NCBI RefSeq assembly: GCF_041433555.1
Contig: NZ_JAPWBR010000002.1
Location: forward strand, 80,389-144,388
Length of the DNA stretch: 64,000 nt
Origin: Granulicatella sp041433555
GTDB lineage: Bacteria > Bacillota > Bacilli > Lactobacillales > Aerococcaceae
Direction: 5' to 3'
Positions 1 through 7,854 of the stretch are shown here, piece by piece (position 1 is the first letter of the stretch; every line of letters starts with the position of its first letter). Made by a program: the position numbers and the translations under genes. A model generated the notes under the pieces. The model saw nothing but the letters and a program-made list of their open reading frames with translations, searched no databases and was not told the DNA's origin.

Positions 1-223
1 ACTCCCATCCTTTAGACCCTCTCACGCAGTGCACGACTGGCAAGTGACGTCCTTCCTCTGTTTGAAGATAGTCTTCACTATGAGTATCTAGTGTATAAAA
101 TACCTTTCCATCGAAATTTTCAATCACCTCAACGGCATGGTCGATAATGGCTACGGCTTCTTTTGAGCCAAGCACTCCATCGACAAAATCATTTTGCATA
201 TCCACTACAACTAAAGCTTTCAT
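1..223 (-). CDS. Isochorismatase-family cysteine hydrolase (nicotinamidase-like), 3' part outside the window
   Basis: Only the first 74 codons are inside the window. The product opens MKALVVVDMQNDFVDG, the strand-1 motif carrying the catalytic Asp of the isochorismatase/nicotinamidase fold, and continues to a segment reading HLPVVHCVRGSKGWE, typical of the same family. The catalytic Cys would lie beyond the edge. The start has a good ribosome site (AGGAGG, 7 nt upstream). It is the last visible gene of a minus-strand operon, 10 bp after the YoaK-type gene. Nicotinamidase (NAD salvage) is the likeliest activity, but the family also contains other amidases, so the substrate is open. Confidence 0.75.
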   Translation of the reverse strand, partial: MKALVVVDMQNDFVDGVLGSKEAVAIIDHAVEVIENFDGKVFYTLDTHSEDYLQTEEGRHLPVVHCVRGSKGWE

Positions 224-233
224 TGTTTTCCTC

Positions 234-893
234 CTATTTATGTAAAAATGCTTTACGGAAACTAAAATAATACAATCCAACGAGAATATATCCAATTCCT
301 ACAGCGATGATTGTTGCTGCCCCAAAGGATTGAAATAGCTGGTATGAAACCGTGACACCAATTCCAAAGAACAGCATGCTCGTAAAATAAAAGAGCACTT
401 TCCAACGATCCTTAATCTGACCGCGTATCAATCGCCCAAGAACCACGCCAATATCCGTTAAATAACCGGTAAAGTGAGATGTTCGTACGATAATTCCATG
501 GTAGTAAATGAACATTCCATTTTGTGTTCCGACAACAAACGAGAAGAAATATAACCATTTCTCGTCGCGTAATCCAAACAGAAATAATAGAAGCATCATA
601 CTTCCGAACATCATTAATAATACTCCATACCGTTTTGTCGGTTCAAATTTTTTCTTCGAAAACAGAAATCCCGACAAGACTCCGCCGCCAGAAAAACAGA
701 GAATCATTCCTAGTAAATGGAGCATTGTCCCCCATTCTTCTTCATTGAAGGACAAAACAAATTGCGTAATATTCCCAGTAAAGTGCGTTGTTGGCGTGAA
801 AAATAGTAATAGTGTGACAACATTGACCATTCCCGCTAACGTACTAAGAAGTGCAATCCAAACATCAAAATAAAAACGTTCTTGTTTTTCCAT
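234..893 (-). CDS. YoaK/DUF1275 family membrane protein
   Basis: 219 aa with six hydrophobic segments spread over the whole length and short charged loops, matching the length and topology of the YoaK (DUF1275) family. Motifs include GNITQF in the first third and a following basic loop before segment 3 (SKKKFEPTKRYG), then SHFTGYLTDIG, the typical second TG-containing repeat of the family. The function of the family is not established; it is presumed to be an inner-membrane transporter-like protein. It sits 5 bp downstream of the DUF1294 gene in the same operon. Confidence 0.85.
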   Translation of the reverse strand: MEKQERFYFDVWIALLSTLAGMVNVVTLLLFFTPTTHFTGNITQFVLSFNEEEWGTMLHLLGMILCFSGGGVLSGFLFSKKKFEPTKRYGVLLMMFGSMMLLLFLFGLRDEKWLYFFSFVVGTQNGMFIYYHGIIVRTSHFTGYLTDIGVVLGRLIRGQIKDRWKVLFYFTSMLFFGIGVTVSYQLFQSFGAATIIAVGIGYILVGLYYFSFRKAFLHK

Positions 894-898
894 GAGCC

Positions 899-1180
899 CT
901 ACTTTCTAAGCCATATACTATAATAAAGGATTCCCCAGATTGCGATATTCAATAGGAATGTCCACATAAAATAGTGTTTCCGCTTTTTATGGTTAAAAAT
1001 CACTAACCCAAGTAGCCCACCAAAACCTCCACCAAACAAACCAATCCCAAGCAATATTTTTTCCGGAACGCGCCACTTTCTCATGACGGCACAAAGCTTA
1101 TCAAAGCCCATCAATACAAATAGCAGCCCATTTATTCCAAAAAAGTACAGTGGAATGACGTTATTCTTTAAGTCTTCCAC
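899..1180 (-). CDS. DUF1294 domain membrane protein
   Basis: 93 aa with three predicted transmembrane segments. The sequence contains the DUF1294 signature pattern: a FDKxxA-type motif (MGFDKLCA), then RVPEKILLGIGLFGGGFGGLLG, then a basic HKKRKHYF stretch. The start is GTG at 1178-1180, which overlaps the TAG stop of the upstream glutaredoxin-like gene by one base, so translation is probably coupled. The function of the family is unknown. An ATG start is not available at the right place, which supports GTG. Confidence 0.85.
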   Translation of the reverse strand: MEDLKNNVIPLYFFGINGLLFVLMGFDKLCAVMRKWRVPEKILLGIGLFGGGFGGLLGLVIFNHKKRKHYFMWTFLLNIAIWGILYYSIWLRK

Positions 1181-1443
1181 TACTTGGCAAACCTTTCTTC
1201 GAGGTCGCTCACTTCAAAAATATACTCTCCACCATCGACAAGACACGGAACTCCCACCATTCCCTGTTCTTTACGTGGAGTAAATACTTCTTCAGTATCT
1301 CGTACTCTCAAGAATTCTTTTAAGTTTCTCATGCTCGCTGTAATATCCACTTCACGAGCGGTTACGCCCAGTCTTTCCATTGCCGCTTTAAACGGTGCTG
1401 TATCTGGACATAAACTACTAAAATAGAGTGTTCTTTCGTTCAT
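1180..1443 (-). CDS. Glutaredoxin-like protein
   Basis: 87 aa, about the size of a single glutaredoxin domain. The N-terminus reads LYFSSLCPDTAPF, so the usual CxxC is CPDT (a monothiol-like CxxT site after the first beta strand). A VGVPCLV segment near residue 65 has the cis-Pro position expected in the thioredoxin fold. GGAG lies 8 nt upstream of the ATG. It lies between an RNase H-like gene and DUF1294, and its redox partner is unknown. Absence of the second Cys suggests that it is not a classical dithiol reductase. Confidence 0.7.
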   Translation of the reverse strand: MNERTLYFSSLCPDTAPFKAAMERLGVTAREVDITASMRNLKEFLRVRDTEEVFTPRKEQGMVGVPCLVDGGEYIFEVSDLEERFAK

Positions 1444-1458
1444 TTCATTTCTCCTTTA

Positions 1459-1863
1459 CTACTTTCCAATCGTTTGTTGGAGGGCTTGTCTTGCTAATTG
1501 ATCCGCACCTCTATTTTCACTTTCAGGAATCCACTTTACAAATAATTGCGAGAAGTCTTTCAGTTTATTCTGGATTTCCTTTAAAACGATTCGATTTGCT
1601 TCTTTTTTCGTATATCTTTTCGAAATGGCATCAGCAGTCACCTTGGAATCAGTATGCATGAAGATTAATTCTTCCTGAAGCCCTTCCTCTAACAACCAAC
1701 CTAACGCCCAATTGATAGCTGTGAATTCCGCTAAATGATTATCCATTTTTTCTTCCACAGAAATCTTAAACGGCAATTGTTCGCCATCTTTTAGCACGAG
1801 GACTCCCAATCCTACGTCTCCGGGATTTCCATTCACGGCCGCGTCTGTATAGACTTTAATCAT
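1459..1863 (-). CDS. Ribonuclease H-like domain protein (YpdQ type)
   Basis: 134 aa. The N-terminus MIKVYTDAAVNGNPGDVGLG holds the first catalytic Asp (YTDAA) of the RNase H fold. A central AEFTAINWAL gives the Glu, FMHTDSKVTADAIS the second Asp, and ESENRGADQLARQAL the C-terminal NxxAD/LA motif. This is the stand-alone prokaryotic RNase HI-like family, smaller than classical RnhA. I place the start at 1863 because residues upstream of it are not RNase H-like and because ATGATTAA then forms a short overlap with the end of the cold-shock gene. Substrate (RNA/DNA hybrid) is inferred from the family. Confidence 0.8.
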   Translation of the reverse strand: MIKVYTDAAVNGNPGDVGLGVLVLKDGEQLPFKISVEEKMDNHLAEFTAINWALGWLLEEGLQEELIFMHTDSKVTADAISKRYTKKEANRIVLKEIQNKLKDFSQLFVKWIPESENRGADQLARQALQQTIGK

Positions 1864-2068
1864 TTCCGACAATGACCACATGCGTCGCCTGAACGCCGTG
1901 CGCTCCTCTTGTAATTTCAAAAGTCACCTGTTGGCCTTCTTTCAACGACTTGAATCCTTCTTGTGCAATCCCTGTGAAATGCACAAAAATATCTTCATCC
2001 GTTTTTGTATTTTTGATAAATCCATACCCTTTTTCGTTGTTAAACCATTTTACAATTCCACTTTCCAT
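1856..2068 (-). CDS. Cold-shock domain protein (CspA/CspB family)
   Basis: 70 aa, one OB-fold cold-shock domain. RNP1 is KGYGFI and RNP2 is DIFVHF, both in the right places after the GIVKWFNNEKG start. The C-terminal half (residues 45-70) is more divergent than in major cold-shock proteins. It likely binds single-stranded RNA/DNA as an RNA chaperone. A strong GGGGGAG ribosome site precedes the ATG and a TATAAT lies at 2095-2100, consistent with this being the first gene of the operon that runs down to the window edge. Confidence 0.9.
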   Translation of the reverse strand: MESGIVKWFNNEKGYGFIKNTKTDEDIFVHFTGIAQEGFKSLKEGQQVTFEITRGAHGVQATHVVIVGND

Positions 2069-2094
2069 GTGAACTCCCCCTTTAATGTACCTTT

Positions 2095-2100
2095 ATTATA
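2095..2100 (-). promoter_or_regulatory. Probable -10 box of the cold-shock operon
   Basis: Perfect TATAAT on the minus strand 27 bp upstream of the csp ATG. No good -35 hexamer is visible at 17 bp, so only the -10 is claimed. Confidence 0.5.
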
Positions 2101-2126
2101 CTGTGTTTTCTCTTATTACACCGAAA

Positions 2127-3020
2127 CTATGCCTTCAATGTACGAATAAATGTCTCATCATTCTCGTACAAGCTTAATAATAAATTCTCTCGTTGTAGCT
2201 GTTCCTCTATCCATTCCGCACCATCACTGAAATAACGGTCTATAAATGGACTAACGCGAAGAAAATCTGATTGCGCCTTTTGCAATAACAGTTCTTTCAT
2301 CTCTTCTTCCAAAGCGTTTTGCGTATCAATCAGTCGTTCAATTTCCACAAATACTGGATGATCATAGACCGAAACCACTTCTGATTGATCGACTTCGACC
2401 ACCTTTTCGCTAAACGCATCATAGTATCGAATCTTTGAAGTCTTCCCATCCGTTAACCAACATTCTATTAAGAACCCTTTCCAAAACAGTTGTGTCAAAG
2501 GGCTCATCAAAAACGCTTCGATAACGGTCCATTTCAATGGTGTTTGCATCAACATCAAGGTTGTTGCCATATAGTCATTCTGCTCTTCGGTTAATGGCTC
2601 GTCTTTTTTCAAGCGTTCACTTAATTGTTGTAGCTTCTCGACTTCTGCTTGCGTAAAGCGATTCTTTTCCTTTTCGCATAGCAATGTACACTCTAGAACC
2701 TTATCCATTCCAAGTGCAGCAATCACATTTTCGTGAACCAGCCAAGCCTCTACTTGTTTAAATTGCTCATTTTGAATCGCTACTTTTATTTTCCACATCC
2801 AGTAGCTAGATTCACTCGGCAGCTTTAATTGATCTTCTTCGATATAATACGTCAGGTCATCCCACCGATTCGCCTTCTCAAGCAATTGGAAAAACTCTTC
2901 AATCTCATCGATATACTCATTCTTCTGTACTTTTTCTTCAAAGGCATCGATGGCATTCTCCACAAACGTTTCGAATTCTTCTTCTGAAAGTACTTCTAGT
3001 TGTTTCTTTTCCTCGCTCAT
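2127..3020 (-). CDS. Conserved hypothetical cytoplasmic protein, helical/TPR-like
   Basis: 297 aa, very acidic and rich in Glu, Leu and Lys, with no signal peptide or membrane segment. The predicted structure is almost wholly helical, with pairs of helices that resemble degenerate TPR-like repeats (for example around EEFFQLLEKANRWDDLTYYI and IQNEQFKQVEAWL). It loosely recalls the DUF3196 group, but I cannot confirm that. I use the ATG at 3020 rather than one 30 bp upstream because GGGGAG lies 7 nt in front of it. It is an apparently single-gene unit between the csp operon and the DUF2187-like gene. Function unknown. Confidence 0.7.
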   Translation of the reverse strand: MSEEKKQLEVLSEEEFETFVENAIDAFEEKVQKNEYIDEIEEFFQLLEKANRWDDLTYYIEEDQLKLPSESSYWMWKIKVAIQNEQFKQVEAWLVHENVIAALGMDKVLECTLLCEKEKNRFTQAEVEKLQQLSERLKKDEPLTEEQNDYMATTLMLMQTPLKWTVIEAFLMSPLTQLFWKGFLIECWLTDGKTSKIRYYDAFSEKVVEVDQSEVVSVYDHPVFVEIERLIDTQNALEEEMKELLLQKAQSDFLRVSPFIDRYFSDGAEWIEEQLQRENLLLSLYENDETFIRTLKA

Positions 3021-3086
3021 ACACGTCTCCCCTGTCTTATACCTTTCCATTATACTTTAAAGGCGGGCAATTAGAAAGCACACAAA

Positions 3087-3120
3087 TAAAAAAAGGCTCA
3101 TGACAATTCGCCATGAACCT
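3087..3120 (-). terminator. Intrinsic terminator of the 3126-3470 gene
   Basis: Minus-strand hairpin AGGTTCATG/CATGAGCCT followed by a run of T. It lies immediately after the stop codon of the gene. Confidence 0.85.
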
Positions 3121-3125
3121 AACCT

Positions 3126-3470
3126 TTATTCTTCCTCTAGTGGTAGAAATTCTACAATATCTTTGAAATTAACAACCGTTCGCGATTCACAAATATCTTT
3201 CATGCATGTATTGGATTCATTCCAATCAATCACAACGATGGCACTATTCGCCAATAATTTATAGATAATCCCAATCATTTCTTGTTCTCTAAAAGTAAAT
3301 CGAATGCGATTGCCGACTTCCGGACGAATCGATTCTTTTACTTGCAGAATAATTCGAACCCCTTCATCATAGGAGACCCCTAACAAATGCGCAATTCTCG
3401 ATTTGCTCGTCCCTTTTCGAAGTTCTGTTTCCACAGTACTCTTGACATCTTTCGTGACACGTTTCGCCAT
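3126..3470 (-). CDS. Small hypothetical protein with helix-turn-helix-like N-terminus and DUF2187-like C-terminus
   Basis: 114 aa. Residues 10-45 (DVKSTVETELRKGTSKSRIAHLLGVSYDEGVRII) look like a helix-turn-helix that could read DNA or act as an adaptor. Residues 50-112 form a beta-rich segment (GNRIRFTFREQEMIGIIYKLLANSAIVVID...) resembling DUF2187/KOW-like small barrels. GAGGCG precedes the ATG, and a TATAAT is at 3528-3533. No close named homologue is recognised. Regulator is a guess only. Confidence 0.6.
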   Translation of the reverse strand: MAKRVTKDVKSTVETELRKGTSKSRIAHLLGVSYDEGVRIILQVKESIRPEVGNRIRFTFREQEMIGIIYKLLANSAIVVIDWNESNTCMKDICESRTVVNFKDIVEFLPLEEE

Positions 3471-3733
3471 TGCTTTCGCCTCTTTTCACGCCTGGCCAAA
3501 ATCCTACACTACACACTCATCAAATTTATTATATCACAAATCGGTCCTTCTGTGGGCTAAATTTACTAATTTTCTGATTTAAAGGCTTTTCTTTTATGAA
3601 AAATTGACGCCTTTCATAAATAAAATTTGCTTTTCGGCGACTTTTTCAGGAGTTTTTGCTCATTCGTGAACATATATTTGTAAAACGCATACATTTCCAC
3701 TATACTTTAAATGTAATGAATGGAGGGATTTTA

Positions 3734-4009
3734 ATGTTAGACCAATCAATCACGATTTTAAAATATGAGTACCATATTGCGCCGGGAAGTTATTTCCACG
3801 TGGAGACACCTTGGGTAAAGGATGTTAGCGAGATTAAAACGGTCATCATTGATCAAGATAATGTATTTACGAAGATGTTAAGTATTTACCCTAATAACTT
3901 CGTAATGTTTTTAGAGCAATTCCCTGAATATAGTATTTACCGGACAAATGTTCCGCTAGAACTTATTCCAACCGGCGATTCATACCGCGTTTGTTTTGAT
4001 CAAGCGTGA
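3734..4009 (+). CDS. Small hypothetical protein
   Basis: 91 aa, mixed alpha/beta, soluble, no recognisable domain. It begins MLDQSITILKYEYHIAPGSYF. I chose ATG 3734 because GGAGG lies 8 nt upstream; an upstream in-frame ATG at 3656 has no ribosome site and adds 26 unconvincing residues. It is a monocistronic plus-strand gene ended by the shared terminator at 4021-4072. The 260 bp upstream hold no other feature that I can support. Confidence 0.6.
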   Translation: MLDQSITILKYEYHIAPGSYFHVETPWVKDVSEIKTVIIDQDNVFTKMLSIYPNNFVMFLEQFPEYSIYRTNVPLELIPTGDSYRVCFDQA

Positions 4010-4020
4010 TTACAACTGCA

Positions 4021-4072
4021 AAAAAGCAGAACTTGGACAATCTTATTTCTCTGCGTCCGAGTTCTGCTTTTT
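4021..4072. terminator. Bidirectional terminator between hypothetical gene and P1B ATPase
   Basis: AAAAAGCAGAACTTGGAC pairs with GTCCGAGTTCTGCTTTTT. With A and T runs on both sides it can serve both convergent genes. Confidence 0.9.
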
Positions 4073-4075
4073 CAT

Positions 4076-6109
4076 TTATTCTTCTATGGGTGCGAGTAAG
4101 CGTAGTCCGTTTAAGAGTACTAAAATCGTACTTCCTTCATGTAACATAACTCCCCAGCCGATGTTTGTTAATCCAAAGAAGTTAAGGACTAGGAGCATCA
4201 CAACGATTGACATCGCAAAAATCATATTTTCTAAAATCACACGATGTAATTTCTTACTAATCTTATGCGCCGAAACGAGTTTTTGTAAGTCGTTTTTCAT
4301 GATGACGATATCACTTGTTTCAATCGCAATATCTGTCCCATTTCCCATCGCAATACCGACGTCTGCTGTCGCAAGAGCTGGCGCATCATTCACGCCATCC
4401 CCCACCATCGCTGTTAATCCATAGCGTTCTTTTTGAGACTGAATCTTTTCTAATTTTTCTTCAGGCAATACATTGGCAACAACTTCTTGTACTCCAAGCT
4501 TCATCCCAATCATTTCAGCCGTTTCTCTTGAATCCCCTGTGATCATTGTTGTATGCACCTGTTGACTCTTGAAGTAATCGAGCACCGCTTTTGACGCTTC
4601 GTTTGGAAGGTCCATGAACGCCATCAAACCAACAATTCTATTGTTTTTTACAACCGTTACAACTGTCTTGCCTTCGCTTGCCCATTCTTTCATACGAGAC
4701 GCAACTTCATTAGAGCGGTCAACGGTGTCCAGTGGTTTAATAATATGAATTTCTTCGTTTCGAACGACACTTCGAACACCTTGTCCGACAAGTACTTCCA
4801 CTTCAATTTCTTCTTCAAGCACTGTCCAGTCGCTGAATTTTTGAACGACTGCTTGCGCCAGTGGATGCGTCGATTGTTTTTCCATCGCAACCACTGCTGG
4901 AATCATTGTTTCATCTTCAAACCAGTAATCTGTCAACTCTGGAGTTCCTTTTGTCAAAGTACCTGTTTTATCAAATGAAATCACGCGTAGGTCTTGTAAT
5001 TGAGAGATGGCTGCTCCACCTTTTGCTAAAATTCCCATTTTAGATAAACGAGACATCGCTGCTAAAGTTGCTGGAACGGCACTTGCTGCTAAGGCACATG
5101 GAGATACCCCGATAAGGTAAACCATTCCACGGTAAAGTGTTGTATTTAAATCCCATTCCATTAAGAAATATCCAAATAATAGGAAGATTGGCCAAAGGAT
5201 TAAAACGGCATTTACATAAATTGGTTCGATTTTTTGAATAAAGGTCGCTTGCTTGTTCATTGAACCTTGAGCATTTTCCACAACCTTCATAATTTTCGCA
5301 AAGACCGTATCCGTACTTTCTGCAGTTACTCGCATTTCGATACGGCTTGATAAGTTCACTGTACTCGCGAACACTTCATCTCCCTCGCCTTTTGAACGAG
5401 GCATGCTTTCACCTGTAATGGTCGCTTCATCAATCGATGTTAATCCTTTTGTGATGACTCCATCGATTGGCACTTGATCGCCATGCAATACTTCTAATGT
5501 ATCCCCAACTTTTAAGCTAGCCACGTCAACGACAACCACTTCTCCATTTTCTTGGATGAGACGTGCTTGCGTTGGATTCATTTGTAATAACGCTGTTAGC
5601 GACTTACGGCTTTTCTCTTCAACATATTCTTCAAGGAAGTGTGCTCCCGCAAAAATTAAAATCAGTAGAGCTCCTTCTTCCGCATTTCCAATTAACACTG
5701 CGCCAACTGCCGCAAGTGTCATTAAAATATGCACATTCGGTTGGAATTTTCCTTTCTTTTTGGTTTTTTCAATAGTATCTTCAACACCTTCCATCGTTAC
5801 ATGGTAACCTGAAAGGATGACAGTTAGAATGAATAGAATATTCGCAATCCCGTTCCCCATATATTGAAGAACCATCCCGATAATGTAAAGGACTAGTCCT
5901 GCAATATAAAAGATAACTGCTTTACTATCATCGTGGTTGTGACCTTGACGATGTCCATGTTCATGATGGTGCTCATGCTCGTGATCGTGGTCGTGATCTT
6001 CATGATGCAAGTAATGATCTTGGCATGTTTCTCCTTCATGAGTTTCTTCTTTATTCAAAAGGTGTTCAAATTTATGTTTTAGGTTATGTGTTAGCTCTTT
6101 GAAATCCAT
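4076..6109 (-). CDS. P1B-type heavy-metal transporting ATPase (P1B-4, SPC class)
   Basis: 677 aa. A His/Asp-rich metal-binding N-terminus (about residues 28-62, with runs such as HDHDHEHEHHHEHGH) precedes six or so membrane helices. The transmembrane metal site is SPC (VSPCALAA, about residue 338) and the last helix region carries HEGST, both of which mark the P1B-4 group that exports Co, Fe(II) or Zn (CoaT, PfeT/ZosA, FrvA). Other motifs are TGES, DKTGTLT (about 384), STHPLA and GDGVNDAPAL. Its promoter carries an ArsR-type operator at 6148-6165 and an arsR gene lies 0.7 kb upstream, so metal-inducible efflux is likely. The metal cannot be fixed from the sequence. Confidence 0.92.
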   Translation of the reverse strand: MDFKELTHNLKHKFEHLLNKEETHEGETCQDHYLHHEDHDHDHEHEHHHEHGHRQGHNHDDSKAVIFYIAGLVLYIIGMVLQYMGNGIANILFILTVILSGYHVTMEGVEDTIEKTKKKGKFQPNVHILMTLAAVGAVLIGNAEEGALLILIFAGAHFLEEYVEEKSRKSLTALLQMNPTQARLIQENGEVVVVDVASLKVGDTLEVLHGDQVPIDGVITKGLTSIDEATITGESMPRSKGEGDEVFASTVNLSSRIEMRVTAESTDTVFAKIMKVVENAQGSMNKQATFIQKIEPIYVNAVLILWPIFLLFGYFLMEWDLNTTLYRGMVYLIGVSPCALAASAVPATLAAMSRLSKMGILAKGGAAISQLQDLRVISFDKTGTLTKGTPELTDYWFEDETMIPAVVAMEKQSTHPLAQAVVQKFSDWTVLEEEIEVEVLVGQGVRSVVRNEEIHIIKPLDTVDRSNEVASRMKEWASEGKTVVTVVKNNRIVGLMAFMDLPNEASKAVLDYFKSQQVHTTMITGDSRETAEMIGMKLGVQEVVANVLPEEKLEKIQSQKERYGLTAMVGDGVNDAPALATADVGIAMGNGTDIAIETSDIVIMKNDLQKLVSAHKISKKLHRVILENMIFAMSIVVMLLVLNFFGLTNIGWGVMLHEGSTILVLLNGLRLLAPIEE

Positions 6110-6141
6110 GATATCTCTCCTTACTATTTCTTGTTAATCAC

Positions 6142-6171
6142 ATAATACATGAATGAACATTCATGTGTCAA
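6142..6171 (-). promoter_or_regulatory. Promoter of the P1B ATPase with an ArsR/SmtB-type operator in the spacer
   Basis: Minus-strand -35 TTGACA (6166-6171) and -10 TATTAT (6142-6147) are separated by exactly 18 bp. Those 18 bp (6148-6165) are the perfect palindrome CATGAATGTTCATTCATG. It contains TGAA-N6-TTCA, the core of SmtB/CzrA operators. A repressor bound here would block RNA polymerase directly. Confidence 0.8.
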
Positions 6172-6206
6172 GAGATATCTTAAAATTATTCTAAATTATT
6201 TTTAGA

Positions 6207-6240
6207 TAAAAAAAGAGACTGGCCGAAGCCAATCTCTTTT
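6207..6240 (-). terminator. Terminator after rplS
   Basis: Minus-strand stem AAGAGATTGGC/GCCAGTCTCTT with a CTTCG-like loop and a T7 tail. Confidence 0.9.
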
Positions 6241-6250
6241 GGTGTTTCTA

Positions 6251-6598
6251 TTAACGACGACGTTCTTGGATACGTGCTGCTTTACCACGTAAGTTACGTA
6301 GGTAGTATAATTTAGCACGACGAACTTTACCGTAACGAACTACTTCGATTTGTGCTACACGTGGAGTGTGTAATGGGAATGTACGTTCCACACCAACACC
6401 GTTAGAAACTTTACGTACTGTGTAAGTTTCGCTGATGCCAGCACCACGACGTTTGATAACAACGCCTTCGAAGATTTGGATACGTTCGCGAGTTCCTTCA
6501 ACAACCTTAGCGTGAACACGTACAGTGTCACCAGGACGGAATGAAGGGATATCTGAACGTAATTGTTCTTGAGTTAATTCTTCGATTAATTTGCTCAT
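6251..6598 (-). CDS. rplS: 50S ribosomal protein L19
   Basis: 115 aa, the usual length. It shows the typical L19 features: SFRPGDTVRVHAKVVEG, FEGVVIKRRGAGISETYTVRK, and a basic C-terminus ending LRGKAARIQERRR. The start is ATG 6598, preceded by GGAAGGAG; the open frame continues upstream but that part is leader, not L19. It has its own promoter and leader, is separated from trmD by arsR, and ends in a strong terminator. Confidence 0.98.
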   Translation of the reverse strand: MSKLIEELTQEQLRSDIPSFRPGDTVRVHAKVVEGTRERIQIFEGVVIKRRGAGISETYTVRKVSNGVGVERTFPLHTPRVAQIEVVRYGKVRRAKLYYLRNLRGKAARIQERRR

Positions 6599-6725
6599 GT
6601 TTTTTTCTCCTTCCAACAAACATTCATGACTTGGCATTTTTCCAATCAGCGGAATATCGTTATCTCTGAGTGAAGTCTCACTCACTCGAAATATACTATC
6701 ATACTTGCCTATCAAATGCAAGCAA
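6599..6725 (-). promoter_or_regulatory. rplS promoter and structured 5' leader (L19-leader-like)
   Basis: Minus strand -35 TTGCTT (6720-6725), 16 bp spacer, -10 TATGAT (6698-6703). The roughly 90-nt untranslated leader has a GAGTGA-GACT-TCACTC hairpin (6668-6683). A ribosomal-protein leader for L19 autoregulation is known in Firmicutes, but whether this is a member needs a covariance model search. Confidence 0.45.
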
Positions 6726-6764
6726 GATTATCAATTTTTTTGACGATTTTTCTCCATAGAAAAA

Positions 6765-7112
6765 CTACGAAGAATGCTCTTCACAGCAGTGTTCGCTTGC
6801 TAAGTTATAGAGTTCTAATACGTGGTGATCTTCAAGCGAATACCACACGTGTTTTCCGACTTTTTCTGCCTTCACGATATGATGTGCACGAAGTTTTTTC
6901 AACTGATGGGAAATCGCAGACTGCTCCATCCCGGTACAGTTCATTAAGTCTTCTACACATAATGGTTCGCGCTGCGTCAATAGCGTAATAATATTGAGTC
7001 TTGTTGCATCCCCAAGCAACTTGAAGAGCTGCACCATTTCACTACGCCCTTCGTCCTTAGACAACAGTGCTTGAAATGCTTTAATTTCTTCTGCATTTAG
7101 ATGTTCCGTCAT
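6765..7112 (-). CDS. ArsR/SmtB-family metal-sensing repressor
   Basis: 115 aa winged-helix protein. It has the family hallmark LFKLLGDATRLNIITLL, then LCVEDLMNCTGMEQSAISHQLKKLR (DNA-recognition helix), a KVGKHVWYSL wing, and a C-terminal helix DHHVLELYNLASEHCCEEH. The D/H residues of that last helix match the alpha-5 zinc site of SmtB/CzrA. The Cys in LCVEDLM and the C-terminal CC could add an alpha-3 type site. The ATG directly follows the trmD stop codon (TAGATG). The best target is the operator in the P1B ATPase promoter. Which metal it senses is not determined. Confidence 0.9.
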   Translation of the reverse strand: MTEHLNAEEIKAFQALLSKDEGRSEMVQLFKLLGDATRLNIITLLTQREPLCVEDLMNCTGMEQSAISHQLKKLRAHHIVKAEKVGKHVWYSLEDHHVLELYNLASEHCCEEHSS

Positions 7113-7853
7113 CTAGCATCCCTCTTCCTCTTTTACTTCTTGTAGTAACTTTGCTTCCTCTTTTGAGAGTTCATACTTTTCTAGTAAATCCGGTCTTCTT
7201 AAATACGTCTTACGAAGCGACTCTTTCATTTGCCACTGTGCAATTTTTGCATGATTGCCGCTAAAGAGAACTTCTGGAACTTCCATTCCTTTATATTCTC
7301 TAGGACGTGTATATTGTGGGTGTTCCAGTAATCCTGTCGAATGCGAATCCCCAACAGCAGACGCGTCATTTCCTAATACATCTGGCAAGAGTCGCACCGT
7401 GGCATCAATCATCACAGTTGCGGCTAATTCCCCACCGGTTAAGACGAAATCTCCAATCGAGTATTCATCCGTCACAAGCGTACGAATGCGTTCGTCATAA
7501 CCTTCATAGTGGCCACAAATAAATACCAAATGTTCTTCCTTCGACAACTCTTCGGCATCCTTTTGCGTAAATGTCTTTCCAGCTGGGTCCATTAAAATCA
7601 CACGTGGCATCGTCTCAGGAGAACGCTCACGAATCGAAGCAAGTGCTAAGTCGATTGGCTCTACTTTTAGCAGCATCCCAGCTCCACCACCGAATGGATA
7701 ATCGTCGACATGATTATGTTTATTGTTTGAAAACTGACGGAAATCCGTTGTCTCAAATTCAATTTTCCCAGCTTCAATGGCCTTCCCGATAATCGATTGC
7801 GTCATCGGTCCTTGTACCATTTCAGGGAATAATGTTAATACATCAATCTTCAT
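7113..7853 (-). CDS. trmD: tRNA (guanine-N1)-methyltransferase TrmD
   Basis: 246 aa SPOUT methyltransferase that makes m1G37 in tRNA. It starts MKIDVLTLFPEM and has CGHYEGYDERI and GDFVLTGGELAA (trefoil-knot SAM site), then LLEHPQYTRPREY. Length and order are normal for the family. It is one base downstream of rimM and touches arsR. The rimM-trmD order is conserved in bacteria. Confidence 0.98.
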   Translation of the reverse strand: MKIDVLTLFPEMVQGPMTQSIIGKAIEAGKIEFETTDFRQFSNNKHNHVDDYPFGGGAGMLLKVEPIDLALASIRERSPETMPRVILMDPAGKTFTQKDAEELSKEEHLVFICGHYEGYDERIRTLVTDEYSIGDFVLTGGELAATVMIDATVRLLPDVLGNDASAVGDSHSTGLLEHPQYTRPREYKGMEVPEVLFSGNHAKIAQWQMKESLRKTYLRRPDLLEKYELSKEEAKLLQEVKEEEGC

Positions 7854-7854
7854 C

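Noticed and set aside
899..1443. Frameshift between the glutaredoxin-like and DUF1294 genes
   Set aside because: Both proteins are complete and belong to different families; the overlap TAGTG is normal coupling with a GTG start.
4690..4890. ORFs on either strand inside the P1B ATPase, mutS2, pheT and other long genes
   Set aside because: They are out-of-frame shadows of clear protein-coding genes.
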